Assembly: GCF_050947875.1 (NCBI RefSeq)
Contig: NC_134569.1
Location: 208,389,627 to 208,453,626 of the forward strand
Reading direction: 5' to 3'
Source of the DNA: Dermacentor variabilis
Taxonomy: Eukaryota > Arthropoda > Arachnida > Ixodida > Ixodidae
DNA length: 64,000 bases
Positions 10,138-20,000 of this stretch are shown here, piece by piece (position 1 is the stretch's first letter; each line of letters opens with the position of its first letter). The notes under the pieces were generated by a model, which saw only the letters and a list, made by a program, of their open reading frames with translations, did not search any database and had not been told where the DNA came from. The position numbers and the translations under genes were made by a program.

Positions 10138-10601
10138 AATTTTAAGGCTTCGCACTGACAACGAAAAATTCGTCCGGGCCAATTAGGTTAGCGGTAATTC
10201 ATGCTATAGGAAGTTCAGACAAAGGACCCAGACGCTATGTGCCAATGTGTATCTTAATGCACAAGGCCCCACTTTTTTTCAGTACAGTATATTCATTTGT
10301 TCATCTGCTCTTCAGCCTAATTGCTAGTGCAGTTGTTTGCAAACTGAATGGCAGTTTGCACGGTCCACTCAACACCCCTGTTCGCGCAGTGGTCACCACG
10401 GCGAGCAGCAAATTCATTTCTGCAGCTGCCGAGGGTACTTAGACTCCTTTCAGGCGACAACCATCCTGCCGAAGTAACGATTAGATAGCTCCATAGTGTC
10501 CTAAAAAAAATTGATGTGCCTACCGGATGACCGCGATACAGCCGTTGTAAGATGACGCTCACATGCCTCTACACTGAATGGCGGCACAACTTCGCTATCT
10601 G
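10138..10601 (+). repeat. tRNA-Gly/U1 array unit, tRNA upstream flank (copy 2)
   Basis: Paralogue of 1-484, for example AACGAAAAATTCGTCCGGGC near 10159-10178 and the GCAGTTTGCACGGTCCACT block near 10350. No gene. Confidence 0.8.
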
Positions 10602-10672
10602 GCGTCGGTGGTTCAGTGGTAGAATACTCGCCTGCCACGCGGGTGGCCCGGGTTCGATTCCCGGCCGACGCA
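10602..10672 (+). tRNA. tRNA-Gly(GCC), copy 3
   Basis: Intact 71-nt tRNA-Gly identical in structure to the copy at 9788: GCC anticodon, paired acceptor GCGTCGG/CCGACGC, both internal promoter boxes and a T-run right after it. It retains the native array 5' flank, so it shows what the uninterrupted locus looks like. U1 copy 2 starts 810 bp downstream. Confidence 0.94.
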
Positions 10673-11400
10673 TCTTTTTTTTTCAATCAGTTTTTCTTTC
10701 GTCACACTTTCTTTTTAATCTTACCATTCGACTCCTATTTTTACATCTTCTGTAGAATATTTTGCGTCTACAAGGCTGCAGTTACTCAAACTGCATGCAG
10801 CTAGCCCCAACGCGTTGTCAAACATGTCGCGAGTTCAAAAGACGAATCCAGGCTGACGATAGGTTCGCACTGTGTCGTACGTTACTCGCGGACATCTGGG
10901 GACGTTGTGTTGTGCACACACTTGTTCATGTTTCTTTTTTTTTTAATATGTCCCCCTGGCAGTCGCCGAAATGCGCAGGATACATTAAAGCCGAGTGGGC
11001 ATGCGTTCAAGAAATTGACCGCACAGCAATTGAGCAGTTAAACGAATCGTTCTATCCTAACGCACACGTTTCGTCTATCGTCACTTGTTGGAGTTGCGAG
11101 CGGTCGCCTCCATCGCCGGTTGGCTGGATCACCGTTTTTTAAAAACGTCCTTGGGGGTCCCGATACGAACAATTATGTTTTGAAAAGGCCACCTCGGGTA
11201 CGACCGCAGCGGTGGCGCCTCTGGTGGCGCGACATCATCTCTGCGTTCGCAGAAACCAGCATGATAATCACTCAAAATTGCTGCCTCTCTCAGTACAGCT
11301 GCAGGTCACGCAAAATCTAGCTTTACAGACTTCTGCAATGTACACTTCTGCTTTCAGTTTCTTCCAAAGCGCATCGAATTGTATGCAAAGGCAAAAGTAA
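10673..11400 (+). repeat. Array spacer between tRNA-Gly and U1 (copy 2)
   Basis: Paralogue of 556-1308 with the same landmarks. No gene is seen. Confidence 0.75.
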
Positions 11401-11482
11401 TCTTCAGTCGTCGTCAGCTCCGCACCGGCGCCGCTTGTCGGATCGCCAGGGGTGCGCACCCATGTCGGGACGCTGCCTCGGC
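11401..11482 (+). promoter_or_regulatory. Conserved U1 upstream region, copy 2
   Basis: Same conserved block as before U1 copy 1 (GCACCGGCGCCGCTTGTCGG then GACGCTGCCTCGGC). Putative U1 promoter by position. Confidence 0.55.
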
Positions 11483-11646
11483 ATACTTACCTGGTGCCGG
11501 GGTAACCGTGATCAGCGAGGCGGTGCCCCCAGGGAGAGGCGCGGGCATTGCACTGCGCCCGTGCTGACCCCTGCCACTACCCCAAACTGGGGCAGATGGG
11601 GCATGCAATTTTTGGTAGTGGGGGACTGCGTTCGCGCTATCCCCCT
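11483..11646 (+). ncRNA. U1 spliceosomal snRNA, copy 2
   Basis: 164-nt U1 with the 5' splice-site recognition sequence ATACTTACCTGG, Sm site AATTTTTGG and terminal stem-loop. It is identical to copies 3, 4 and 5 and differs from copy 1 at one base in stem-loop II. Identity of the RNA body against diverged flanks argues for selection or gene conversion, so this copy is probably functional. Confidence 0.95.
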
Positions 11647-12333
11647 ATCCATACGAAATTCCAAAAATAGTTTGGTATTGCGAGGTGTGCGTCACCTAGA
11701 CGGGTTTCGTGCAAACATCCCTCTGACGTCCGGCAGCATTGTAAAATGCTGTTTTGTGGTTGCCGCTGACTTCCTAGGATTTCGAAATAGCGCAGGCAGG
11801 CTGCTTTTAGTTCGTCGTTAAGCGCCTGAAGTTTCACTTGTAATCGAACTCGCACAAAGTTTATCATGCCCCTGTCTGGCGGGTCGCTTCGACGGAAGTA
11901 ATCTGAACGCTTGAGTGCAGTGGGTAGTGCGGGAGCCTGCGTATGGGTACCGCCCGCAATTGCTTTCTTATTTCCCCCAGGTAAACAAAAAAAAAATATG
12001 AGGGTTAGCCAGCATCAGATATAACGGGCATAAAACCAAATCTAAAATGAATGAATAGGGCCTATGATAGGAAAAGCGAATAAGGAAAAAAATTGGAAGC
12101 TAAGCCTGGAGGATAGTACCGAGGACAGATGTAGTAAGTGTAATGAAATTGAAACCGGAACGCTGTAGGCTATAAGTCGCGCTTCTTGGAATATGAAATG
12201 TATGTGGATTCGGCAGTGATGCGCAATTGTCCCTCTGCTACCGGTTTATTGTATGCTGCCAAAGGAGCATAAAGCTCCACAGAAAAGCCCACAGGACATG
12301 TGCAGCCGCTATGGAAGCTGTCCACTTCATGAC
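11647..12333 (+). repeat. Array unit, U1 downstream flank (copy 2)
   Basis: Duplicated flank shared with 18945-19574. It includes a short RNase-H-LINE 3' end near 11890-11960 and a segment with CCGGTTTATTGT near 12240. No coding gene. It is interrupted after 12333 by the minus-strand LINE and resumes at 13123. Confidence 0.75.
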
Positions 12334-13122
12334 ATCATCGTCATAAAAACTTTATGGTAAGACTGAGGAGTTTGGAGCACGCAGGCTACTGGGCCTTGCA
12401 CGACCCCACTGCACTCAAGCGTTTTTGTTGTTTCGCTCCATAACGCTGGCAGCCCGATCAGTAGCCATGGTCTGCACGACCGGGTCTCCAGAGCGCAGCA
12501 GGGTCTCCCAGTCCTCCCAGGTCTTCAGGTGCTCGAGGCCCCGCGGGGGAGGATCCGCTGGGCAATGAGAAAGGAGGTGGAGAGCAGAAGCGCGAGGTAC
12601 GGGACAGAGATTACGGGCTGATGTGAGGAAAAGTGGGTGATAGTGAGAAAGAGTCAGAGGAGATGGGAGAGTGTGAGTTTGTAATCGGCGCCAAAGGGTT
12701 GCTTGTCGATTGCTAAGGGATTTGTGCAGTAGGGGTACAGCTGACGCGCCGCCTTGGAGGCATTCGTCAGCTCGTTGAAAGTGTGCGCGCGCTGCTTCGT
12801 GAATCCCGGATCGGAGGCCGCAAGAGCCCGGTTTAAAGAACCTCGGGCTAACAGGTTGGCGGCCTCGTTTCCAGGATTCCCGCAGTGCGCAGGCACCCAA
12901 ATCAGCTCCACATGACGGGGCGGAGGTGCAACGGGCGAGTCCAGTATGCAAAAAGCAGGGACGTGGACTCGGCCTCGTGCGAAATTTAGGATTGCAGTTT
13001 TGGAGTCTGATAAAACATACCGTGCTTCTGTGTTGATGATAGCTAGTGCAATGGCGGCTTCCTCTGCAGCTTCGGGAGAGGTGTCTGGGGGGAGTGTGTG
13101 TGTTCCAATCGGAGAGAGAGTC
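12334..13122 (-). mobile_element. RNase-H-bearing LINE (I/R1-like group), 5'-truncated
   Basis: Minus-strand 3' fragment of a non-LTR retrotransposon. The coding part reads an RNase H domain with AIALAIINTEARYVLSDSKT (active-site D in SDS), HVELIWVPAHCGNPGNEAAN and a C-terminal segment ending near 12415. A 3' UTR follows, ending in a GATGATG-type tail at 12334. RNase H removes RNA from the cDNA hybrid. A frameshift lies between the RNase H part and the C-terminal part. The second copy of this genomic segment (19574/19575) lacks the insert, so both ends are set by an empty site. No target duplication is evident. Confidence 0.8.
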
Positions 13123-13292
13123 GGTGATGCCTTGACGAGAAAATGGGCAGAGCAAGAAGCACCCAGAACAGCAGATACCTGGAGCGTGCGTAGCCTGCAG
13201 GCTAGACAGACATTATGTGAAGACGCAAGTAACAGAAGAAGCATGAGAAAGTGGTTAAAAGTACAGGGGAATGCATGAAAGGGAAAGGAGGA
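13123..13292 (+). repeat. Array unit, U1 downstream flank (copy 2, continued)
   Basis: Resumes homology with 19575-19746 (for example AGCAAGAAGCACCCAGAACA). It ends where LINE B starts. No gene. Confidence 0.7.
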
Positions 13293-14337
13293 ACATGCTG
13301 CAGTAATTGAGCAGGTAGGTGGAATTGGTGCATACCAAATGTCGCACGTATGGCTGCTAAACATGAAGATATGAGGCAAAGCAGGCGCTGCTAGACGCCG
13401 AACCGCTAGTGGTGAAGAACCGGCCATGCCTCATCATTGATCCGGCGCGGCAAGAGCTCAGGATTAAGCTACGCTGGGTAGCGTTCGACGTCACCTCTGA
13501 GACCATTCGACGAGCCTTCTGAGAGTAAGGCGAGGTAAAGGAAGTCATCAGTGATCGGTGGAAGGCCGAGGACTTTGAGGGCGCCGAGTCAACGGCGCGT
13601 CTAGTGCGTGTTTTGCTGCGCGAGGGTGTGGCGCCAGACCGAATCCCACATCAGATGCGCCTTGGTAGCGGTACTGCGCTAGTAGTTGTGCCTGGACGTG
13701 CCCCATTATGCCTTCGTTGTCACAATACTGGACACATCCGACGTGAATGCCGAGTGCCCAGGTACGCAGCTTGCCGAGCGTTCGGGTCCGAGCAGGCTAA
13801 TTGTACTCGGTCGTACGCCAGAGAGTCAGGCGGTGAGGTAGACCGGAGCCAGGAGCTCATGGACGAAGAGGAAGCGGAGAGCGTGGCTGGGATGGTGGCG
13901 TCCATCAGCGACCATGCCGCAGTGGCGGCGTCCACCAGCTATGCAGGTTCGCAAGAGAACAGGGCTGCAGGCGCTCGGGCAGGAAAGTACGAAGAGGAAG
14001 AAGGTTCGGCAGAGCGCCCTTCTCAAGCCCACTCTTTAGGGAAGCAGCTAACTGTAAGTGTGTCCGGTAATGGCGAGAAAACAGCTGAACTCAAGACCGC
14101 AGTAAGCCAGGCCTTCGGGACGCTCGAATACAGTGATTCGACGGACGAGGCTGCAATGGACGCCGAGGCAACACCTGCGAAAAGCGCCGACTCAACAAAG
14201 CAAGCACGGCGTCTCAAGACACGCGGCTGCGAGCAACGGAGAGGCGCGGTAACGTGCCTGGAACCAAAAAAGCCTCGTGTGGCCAGCTGTAAACGGTCGG
14301 CGGCTCTTACACGGGGCGGCGGCAAGTTGGCGCCCTG
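13293..14337 (+). pseudogene. LINE B ORF1 (Gag-like, CCHC)
   Basis: 5'-truncated ORF1. The reading begins around VIEQVGGIGAYQMSHVW, has internal stops (near 13375 and 13521), then an open run 13604-14338 with VVVPGRAPLCLRCHNTGHIR (CCHC knuckle 13700-13750), a second incomplete knuckle CRAFGSEQANC and an acidic, low-complexity C-terminus. Such proteins bind element RNA. The open stretch of 244 codons shows this copy is younger or less decayed than A and C, but the 5' truncation and stops make the protein non-functional. Confidence 0.8.
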
Positions 14338-14418
14338 AGCATCGACTGGACTGTGTGATGCTACAAGGCAAGGTCTGAGGGGAGCGCCGTAGGCTCGGTG
14401 TTGTGTCACTCGCCAATA

Positions 14419-17400
14419 TGGAGTCCTTAAAGAGGTCGATGAATATTGCACCACTCAACGTCCGAGGGCTTAGTGCCAAGAGACAGCAAAACCAACTTTA
14501 CCGCCTCGTAACGGAGCACGATTTTGATATTGTAGCCATTCAGGAGACCAAAGGGGAGAGAGGACCAGACAGAGCGGATGGTGCATCCGTTCGCGAGACG
14601 CCATAACGTGTGTTGCCCTTGCGGTGGGGGCGTCTTCGGGGTGCATTTTGTTAGTTCGGCAGAGCGTTGATGCGGTAGTGCAGTCGGTGACTACCTGTAA
14701 GTCAGGGCGTTTGGTTGTATCGGACGTTTCCCTGTTAACAGAAAATTGGTGAGTAATTTGTCTTTATGCGCCAACTAAGGCTCAGGAGGAAAGCGTTTTT
14801 TTTAAGAAATTGAGACGTACTTGAAATGCGAGCGTAGACTAATCCTGGCGGGAGATTTCAATTGTGTCTGTGCGGATCGTGACAGAACCAGTGGGAAGCG
14901 CAGTGAGGCGACTACTTCTGTTTTCAAAGATATGACTGCAGAATTTCGTCTCGAAGACGTAGGTGAATGTCTTTGCGGCGGAAAAGCGGTCATCTTTACC
15001 CACTTTCAGGGTGCGAGCCATGCTGGACTTGACAGAGTGTACGTGTCGGCTGAACTAGTTCAATCGTGTCGAGATTATCGAGTCACACCTGTTGCGTTTA
15101 GTGATGATTGTTTAGTTTCTTTCCGTGTTGGAAAAGAAAGAACGAATAACAGATAACTTTCTTGGCATCTCTGGAAATTTAATGCAAGCTTGCTGAAAGA
15201 TGAGTTTTGTAAGCAGTTTCTCAAGGTTATAGATAAAACAACTCAAAACTTAGCTGGGGACATAAATGGGAAGTTTGTAAGCAAACAATTAAATTGAAAG
15301 CACTTGAAAGGGTCAGTGTTTCAAGTCACGTGAAAAAAGAACTGGAGTCCCGTCTTAGATACAATCTGAAGAAATTATTGGAAGCGGAAAGTATACAACC
15401 CGGTTACTTCTTAGAGGACATAAAAAGCATAAACTAAAAACTTGAGCTGATAGACCAAAGCGATACAAGGGAGCATTGATTCGAGCTGAACAATGGTGCA
15501 CATGAGAAATGCCAACAAAACGTGCCTTGGTAGTCGAAAAGAAATATGCTTCCCAGAATACAATAACAGAAAACATAATGGGTCACTGTCTACCAATATA
15601 GAAACAATAGCAAATTCTTTTTGGAATATTACAAACTATTGTTTTCTCGTAGCCAAGTTGACACTGATAGATTTAAATATGACTTCATTTCACTGATGCC
15701 AATATTAGATGATGAAACTAAGGAAATATTAAAAGTGCCCATAGCAGTGGAGGAAGTTAAGAATGCGATTGATCAGTTCAATAATCGCAAATCACCGGGA
15801 CCGGATGGCTTAGGCGCTGCATTTTTAAGGCGTTTAAGGGAGTTATCGCGCCTGTTTTGACTGAAGTATACAACGGGGCTTACGCGAACAAACATCTACC
15901 GCCGTCTTTTTTGTCAGCACACACCGTCTTAATACCACAAACTGAAGACCCAATCAAATTACGTAATGTCACATCGTATAGACCGATTAGTCTGAAAAAC
16001 ATAGACTATAAAATATTAATGTAAGTATTCGCGAACAGTTTGCAGACAGTAATGAAAGATTTAGTCGGTCCGCATCAAACGTACGGAATAAAAGGAAGGA
16101 CAGTTATGACAAATATACACATAGCACGATCAATTCTTGAATGCTGTGACACAATGCAACTGAGTGTCGCCATGCTGCAAGTTGACCTTGACAAGGCATT
16201 CGAACGCGTGCCGCACGATCTGCTTCTATCTATGCTTGAATATGTGAATGTGGGCAATGTAATCAAGTGAAGGTGTGCGGATGGCTTACGCCGGATGTAC
16301 GACGAGGTTGATAATACGCAAATCAGCAGGTGAATACATACCAGTAGATCGCTCAGTCAGGCAAGGGGGCCTGTTATAGCCGCTTCTTTTTCGTATATAT
16401 ACTGAACCTCTCTGTCTTAGCGTAATTAGGAACGATGCGATACGAGGGTTTAACTTACATCAAGTCGAGGTAAGCCTTCTTGCTTACGCTGATGACATTG
16501 CAGTTTTCTGTGTTGATCATGAAAGTATAATGGATACTGTCAAATCTGTAAAAAGTTTTGTCAAGCAAGTGGTAGTGCAGTAAACTGGGACAAGTGCCTT
16601 GGGTTTTGGCATGGGGAATGGGGTGTCGCACCAAGGATGTTTTTGAACATTAAATGCCAACAAACACCGACAAAATATTTAGGAGTGCCCCTGCAGTACT
16701 ACTCTGACAACGAGCCTTATTCGAAAAAAGAAACAGAGGTGTTACGTGAAAATGCACAAAAGTGGAAAGGCTGGGATGAGTCGATTTTCGCACGGGCCAC
16801 GACGTGCAGCTTATTCTCGTAAGCAAGCTATGGTATGTAATGCAAGTTTTGCATTGCAGCACGTTAAATATACTAAATATGCACAGGGTGTCCGCGGTCT
16901 TTATTTGGAGCTCTGTATGGGAAGAAACGAGTCGAACAAATCTGTTGATAAGAGGGGGTGATGTGTGGGCTTGGTTTAGTGCATCTGTATGTGAGACAAC
17001 TTGTCAGTCGATTTGTTTTTCTTAGAGGTGTAGATGATATCTTCCTCAAAACTATGATTCAACTAAGGCTAGGTAAAGTGCTACCGGAGTTTATCGTGTC
17101 TTCGGTGTGCCAGCAAGGACCTGTACGGGGATATCTAAAAGAAGTGGTATCATCTTTCCGTTTCTTATCGGTGCGTTTTTCTTTGCTGTATTTGGCTGAG
17201 GTGTCACGTAAAAAACTGTACAATGACCTTGTTGATGTGTTATTTCCTGTGCAGTTGTACCGTGAATTATACTGTGCAGGTAAAGGAGAATGTGTTTTGA
17301 AACGCGTTAACAAAATTTTCTTTGCGCCAGGGGTTAAAACCTTTTTTTAAGAAAGCTGCACACAGGAACCTACCCGTTAAAACAAAGTTAGAAGAGACGG

Positions 17401-17865
17401 CTTTATTTGTTCCATGGGGTACTCATTGTTTGTTATGCAAAAAAACCAGAGACAATTGAGCATGTGTTTTTACTTTGCTGGGGTGGAGTGTTTTTCTCGG
17501 ACATCTTACAGCGAACCTTGAAAAAATAGGAAAAAAATAGTTGCCATTAAGTCCTCGTGAAATCCGCTATCTCACGGTCGAAAACGACGATGGTGTACCT
17601 TTTGATCTGGTTCTGCTCCTGGGCCTGCACAGTATATGGCGACCTCGGACTGCTGTACACAATGCGGATATCGACGCTAGACCAGTTCGCGAATATTTTT
17701 GCGAATCTGTCCCATTTTGTCGAAGTGCAGCAGACGTATGTACCTGTGTGGGTTCCAAGATAAGAAATGTTGTTGCACATGCCGAAATACTGATGATTTG
17801 TAGTCAGCAAGCAGCTGACAGTTCTCGGTACGATGGTCTTGGTATTCCCTTCGGAGCTCGTAAAC
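14419..17865 (+). pseudogene. LINE B ORF2 (endonuclease-reverse transcriptase), disrupted
   Basis: The APE endonuclease has IAPLNVRGLSAKRQ (14449-14490), DFDIVAIQETKG, LILAGDFNCVCADRD and THFQGASHAGLDRVYVS. The usual SDH near its end reads SDD (about 15103), a substitution of a conserved His. RT motifs follow: SPGPDGLGAAF (about 15795), YRPISLKN (15978), LQVDLDKAFERVPHD (16176-16220) and catalytic YADD at 16485-16496. Later parts include LGVPLQYYSD (16680) and a C-terminal region. Stops and frameshifts at several points (for example about 15857, 16022, 16268) prevent translation. It would nick target DNA and copy LINE RNA if intact. Confidence 0.82.
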
Positions 17866-17897
17866 TCTGTGTCAAGCGAGGCAACGAGGAAAAAAAA

Positions 17898-17968
17898 GCG
17901 TCGGTGGTTCAGTGGTAGAATACTCGCCTGCCACGCGGGTGGCCCGGGTTCGATTCCAGGCCGACGCA
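17898..17968 (+). tRNA. tRNA-Gly(GCC), copy 4, immediately after LINE B tail, T-stem mismatch
   Basis: 71-nt tRNA-Gly with GCC anticodon, preceded directly by the LINE B poly-A. It carries C to A in the T-stem (GATTCCAGG instead of GATTCCCGG), which breaks one T-stem pair but leaves the core of the B box. It may be partly compromised. The downstream spacer and U1 (812 bp away) are in normal array register, so only the 5' side was altered by the LINE. Confidence 0.88.
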
Positions 17969-18700
17969 TCTTTCTTTTTTTTTCCAATCAGTTTTTTTTT
18001 TCGTCACACTTTCTTTTTATTCTTACCATTCGACTCCTACTTTTACATCTTCTGTAGAATATTTTGCGTCTACAAGGCTGCAGTTACTCAAACTGCATGC
18101 AGCTAGCCCCAACGCGTTGTCAAACATGTCGCGAGTTCAAGAGACGAAGCCAGGCTGACGATACGTTCGCACTGTGTCGTACCTTACTCGCGGACATCTG
18201 GGGACGTTGTGTTGTGCACACACATATTCATGTTTTTTTTTTTTAATATGTCCCCCTGCAGTCGCCGAAATGCGCAGGATACATTAAAGCCGAGTGGGCA
18301 TGCGTTCAAGAAATTGACCGCACAGCAATTGAGCAGTTAAACGAATCGTTCTATCCTAACGCACACGTTTCGTCTATCGTCACTTGGAGTTGCGAGCGGT
18401 CGTCTCCATCGCCGGTGGGCTGGATCACCGTTTTTTAAAAACGTCCTTGGGCTGCCTGATACGAACAATTAAATGATGTTTTGAAAAGGCCACCTCGGGT
18501 ACGACCGCAGCGGTGGCGCCTCTGATGGCGCGCTTCTCTGCGTTCGCAGAAACTAGTGTGGTAATCACTCAAAATTGCGGCCTCTTATCAGTACAGCTGC
18601 AGGTCACGCAAAATTTAGCTTTACAGAATTCTGCAATGTACATTTCTGCTTTAAATTCCTTCGAACACGCAGCGCATTATGTTCGGAGGCAAGACTAATC
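17969..18700 (+). repeat. Array spacer between tRNA-Gly and U1 (copy 3)
   Basis: Paralogue of 556-1308 and 10673-11400. No gene is seen. Confidence 0.75.
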
Positions 18701-18780
18701 TTCAGTCGTCGTCAGCTCCGCACCGGCGCCGCTTGCCGGATCGCCAGGGGTGTGCACCGATGTCGCGACGCTGCCTCGGC
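18701..18780 (+). promoter_or_regulatory. Conserved U1 upstream region, copy 3
   Basis: Same conserved pre-U1 block, ending GACGCTGCCTCGGC; one substitution in GCCGCTTGCCGG. Putative promoter. Confidence 0.55.
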
Positions 18781-18944
18781 ATACTTACCTGGTGCCGGGG
18801 TAACCGTGATCAGCGAGGCGGTGCCCCCAGGGAGAGGCGCGGGCATTGCACTGCGCCCGTGCTGACCCCTGCCACTACCCCAAACTGGGGCAGATGGGGC
18901 ATGCAATTTTTGGTAGTGGGGGACTGCGTTCGCGCTATCCCCCT
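18781..18944 (+). ncRNA. U1 spliceosomal snRNA, copy 3
   Basis: 164-nt U1 identical to copies 2, 4 and 5. It has the 5' ATACTTACCTGG, Sm site AATTTTTGG and terminal hairpin. The 3' flank differs from copies 1 and 2 by a deletion starting shortly after the 3'-box-like ATTCCAAAAATAG. Confidence 0.95.
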
Positions 18945-19746
18945 ATCCATACGAAATTCCAAAAATAGATTTGTAAACGAAGTAGCGTAGGCAGGCTGAT
19001 TTTAGGTTGTCCTTAAGCGCTTGAGGTTAAACTTGTACGCGAACTCCTACGAAGTTTATTGTGCCCCTGTGTGGTGGACATGGCCCTGGGCGGTCGCTTC
19101 GAGTGAAGCAACATGAACGCTTGAGTGCAGTGGGGTAGTGCGGGGGAGCCTGCGTATGGGGACTTCCCGGCAAGTGTTTTCTTATTTCCCCCAGGTAAAA
19201 AAAAAATATGGGGTTAGCTTGCACCACCATCAAGTATAATGGACATAAAACCAAATATAAAATAAATGAATAGGTCCTACAATAGCAACCCAAAGTAATG
19301 TTAAGAAAAAGCCAATAAAGAAAAAAAATTGGAAGCTAAGCCTGGAGGATACAGACATAGTACCGAGGACAGATGTAGTAAATGTATTGAAATTGAAACC
19401 AGAACGTTGCAGGCTGTAAGTCACGCTTCTTGGAATATGAAATGTATCTGGTTTCGGCAGTGATGCACAATTATCCCTCTGCTACCGGTTTATTGTTTGC
19501 TGCCAAGGGGATCATGAAGCTCCCCAGAAAAGCCCACAGGACATGTGCAGCCTCCAAGCTGTCCACTTCATGACGGTGATGCCATGAGAAAACGGACAGA
19601 GCAAGAAGCACCCAGAACAGCAGGTACCTGGAGTGTGCGTAGGCTGCGGGCTAGACAGACATTATGTGACGAGGCAAGCAACAGTAGAAGCACGAGAAAG
19701 AGGTTAAAAGTACAGGGGAACGCATTAAATAGGAAAGTAGGAACCT
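18945..19746 (+). repeat. Array unit, U1 downstream flank (copy 3; carries empty sites)
   Basis: Paralogue of 11647-12333 plus 13123-13292 without the intervening LINE; the uninterrupted junction is at 19574/19575. It also lacks the TIR element present in copy 1. No gene. The minus-strand LINE starting about 19747 ends the homology. Confidence 0.75.
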
Positions 19747-20000
19747 GAAGAGGAAGCACGCAGTCAGTGCCAACTATCACGGGGATAACCCCACCGTAGT
19801 TGGTTTAAACAGTGTAGTTGGCGTGCCGCAAACATGCAAAAGTAATATGGGAGTAAAAGAAAAATGTAGCATAAGAAGTATTTATGGGCATCTGGGAACG
19901 GGGAGCATATAAGAACGGGAGATACGGACTCAGTAATTTGTCGCGCCAGTGTAATAGCAATGTACGCGTTAGCTTATCGATGAGAAGGGCAGGATGATTA

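Larger units (their letters stand above)
13293..17897 (+). mobile_element. LINE B (L1/Tx1-like), 5'-truncated, ending at tRNA-Gly +1
   Basis: Second member of the LINE A/C lineage. ORF1 enters in its N-terminal third (AAVIEQVGGIGAYQMSHVW), so the 5' end is truncated. ORF2 runs from about 14428 to 17865. The 3' UTR differs from those of A and C. The element ends in 8 A (17890-17897) directly joined to the first base of a tRNA-Gly. The 5' flank is the U1 downstream segment of the array, not the tRNA upstream flank, which implies a deletion or a template jump at the 5' junction. Confidence 0.85.

Noticed and set aside
11435..11821. Open frames of 100-150 codons across each U1 copy
   Set aside because: They recur only because the U1 RNA sequence is conserved; the RNA structure, Sm site and length explain the conservation, and the frames differ outside the RNA.
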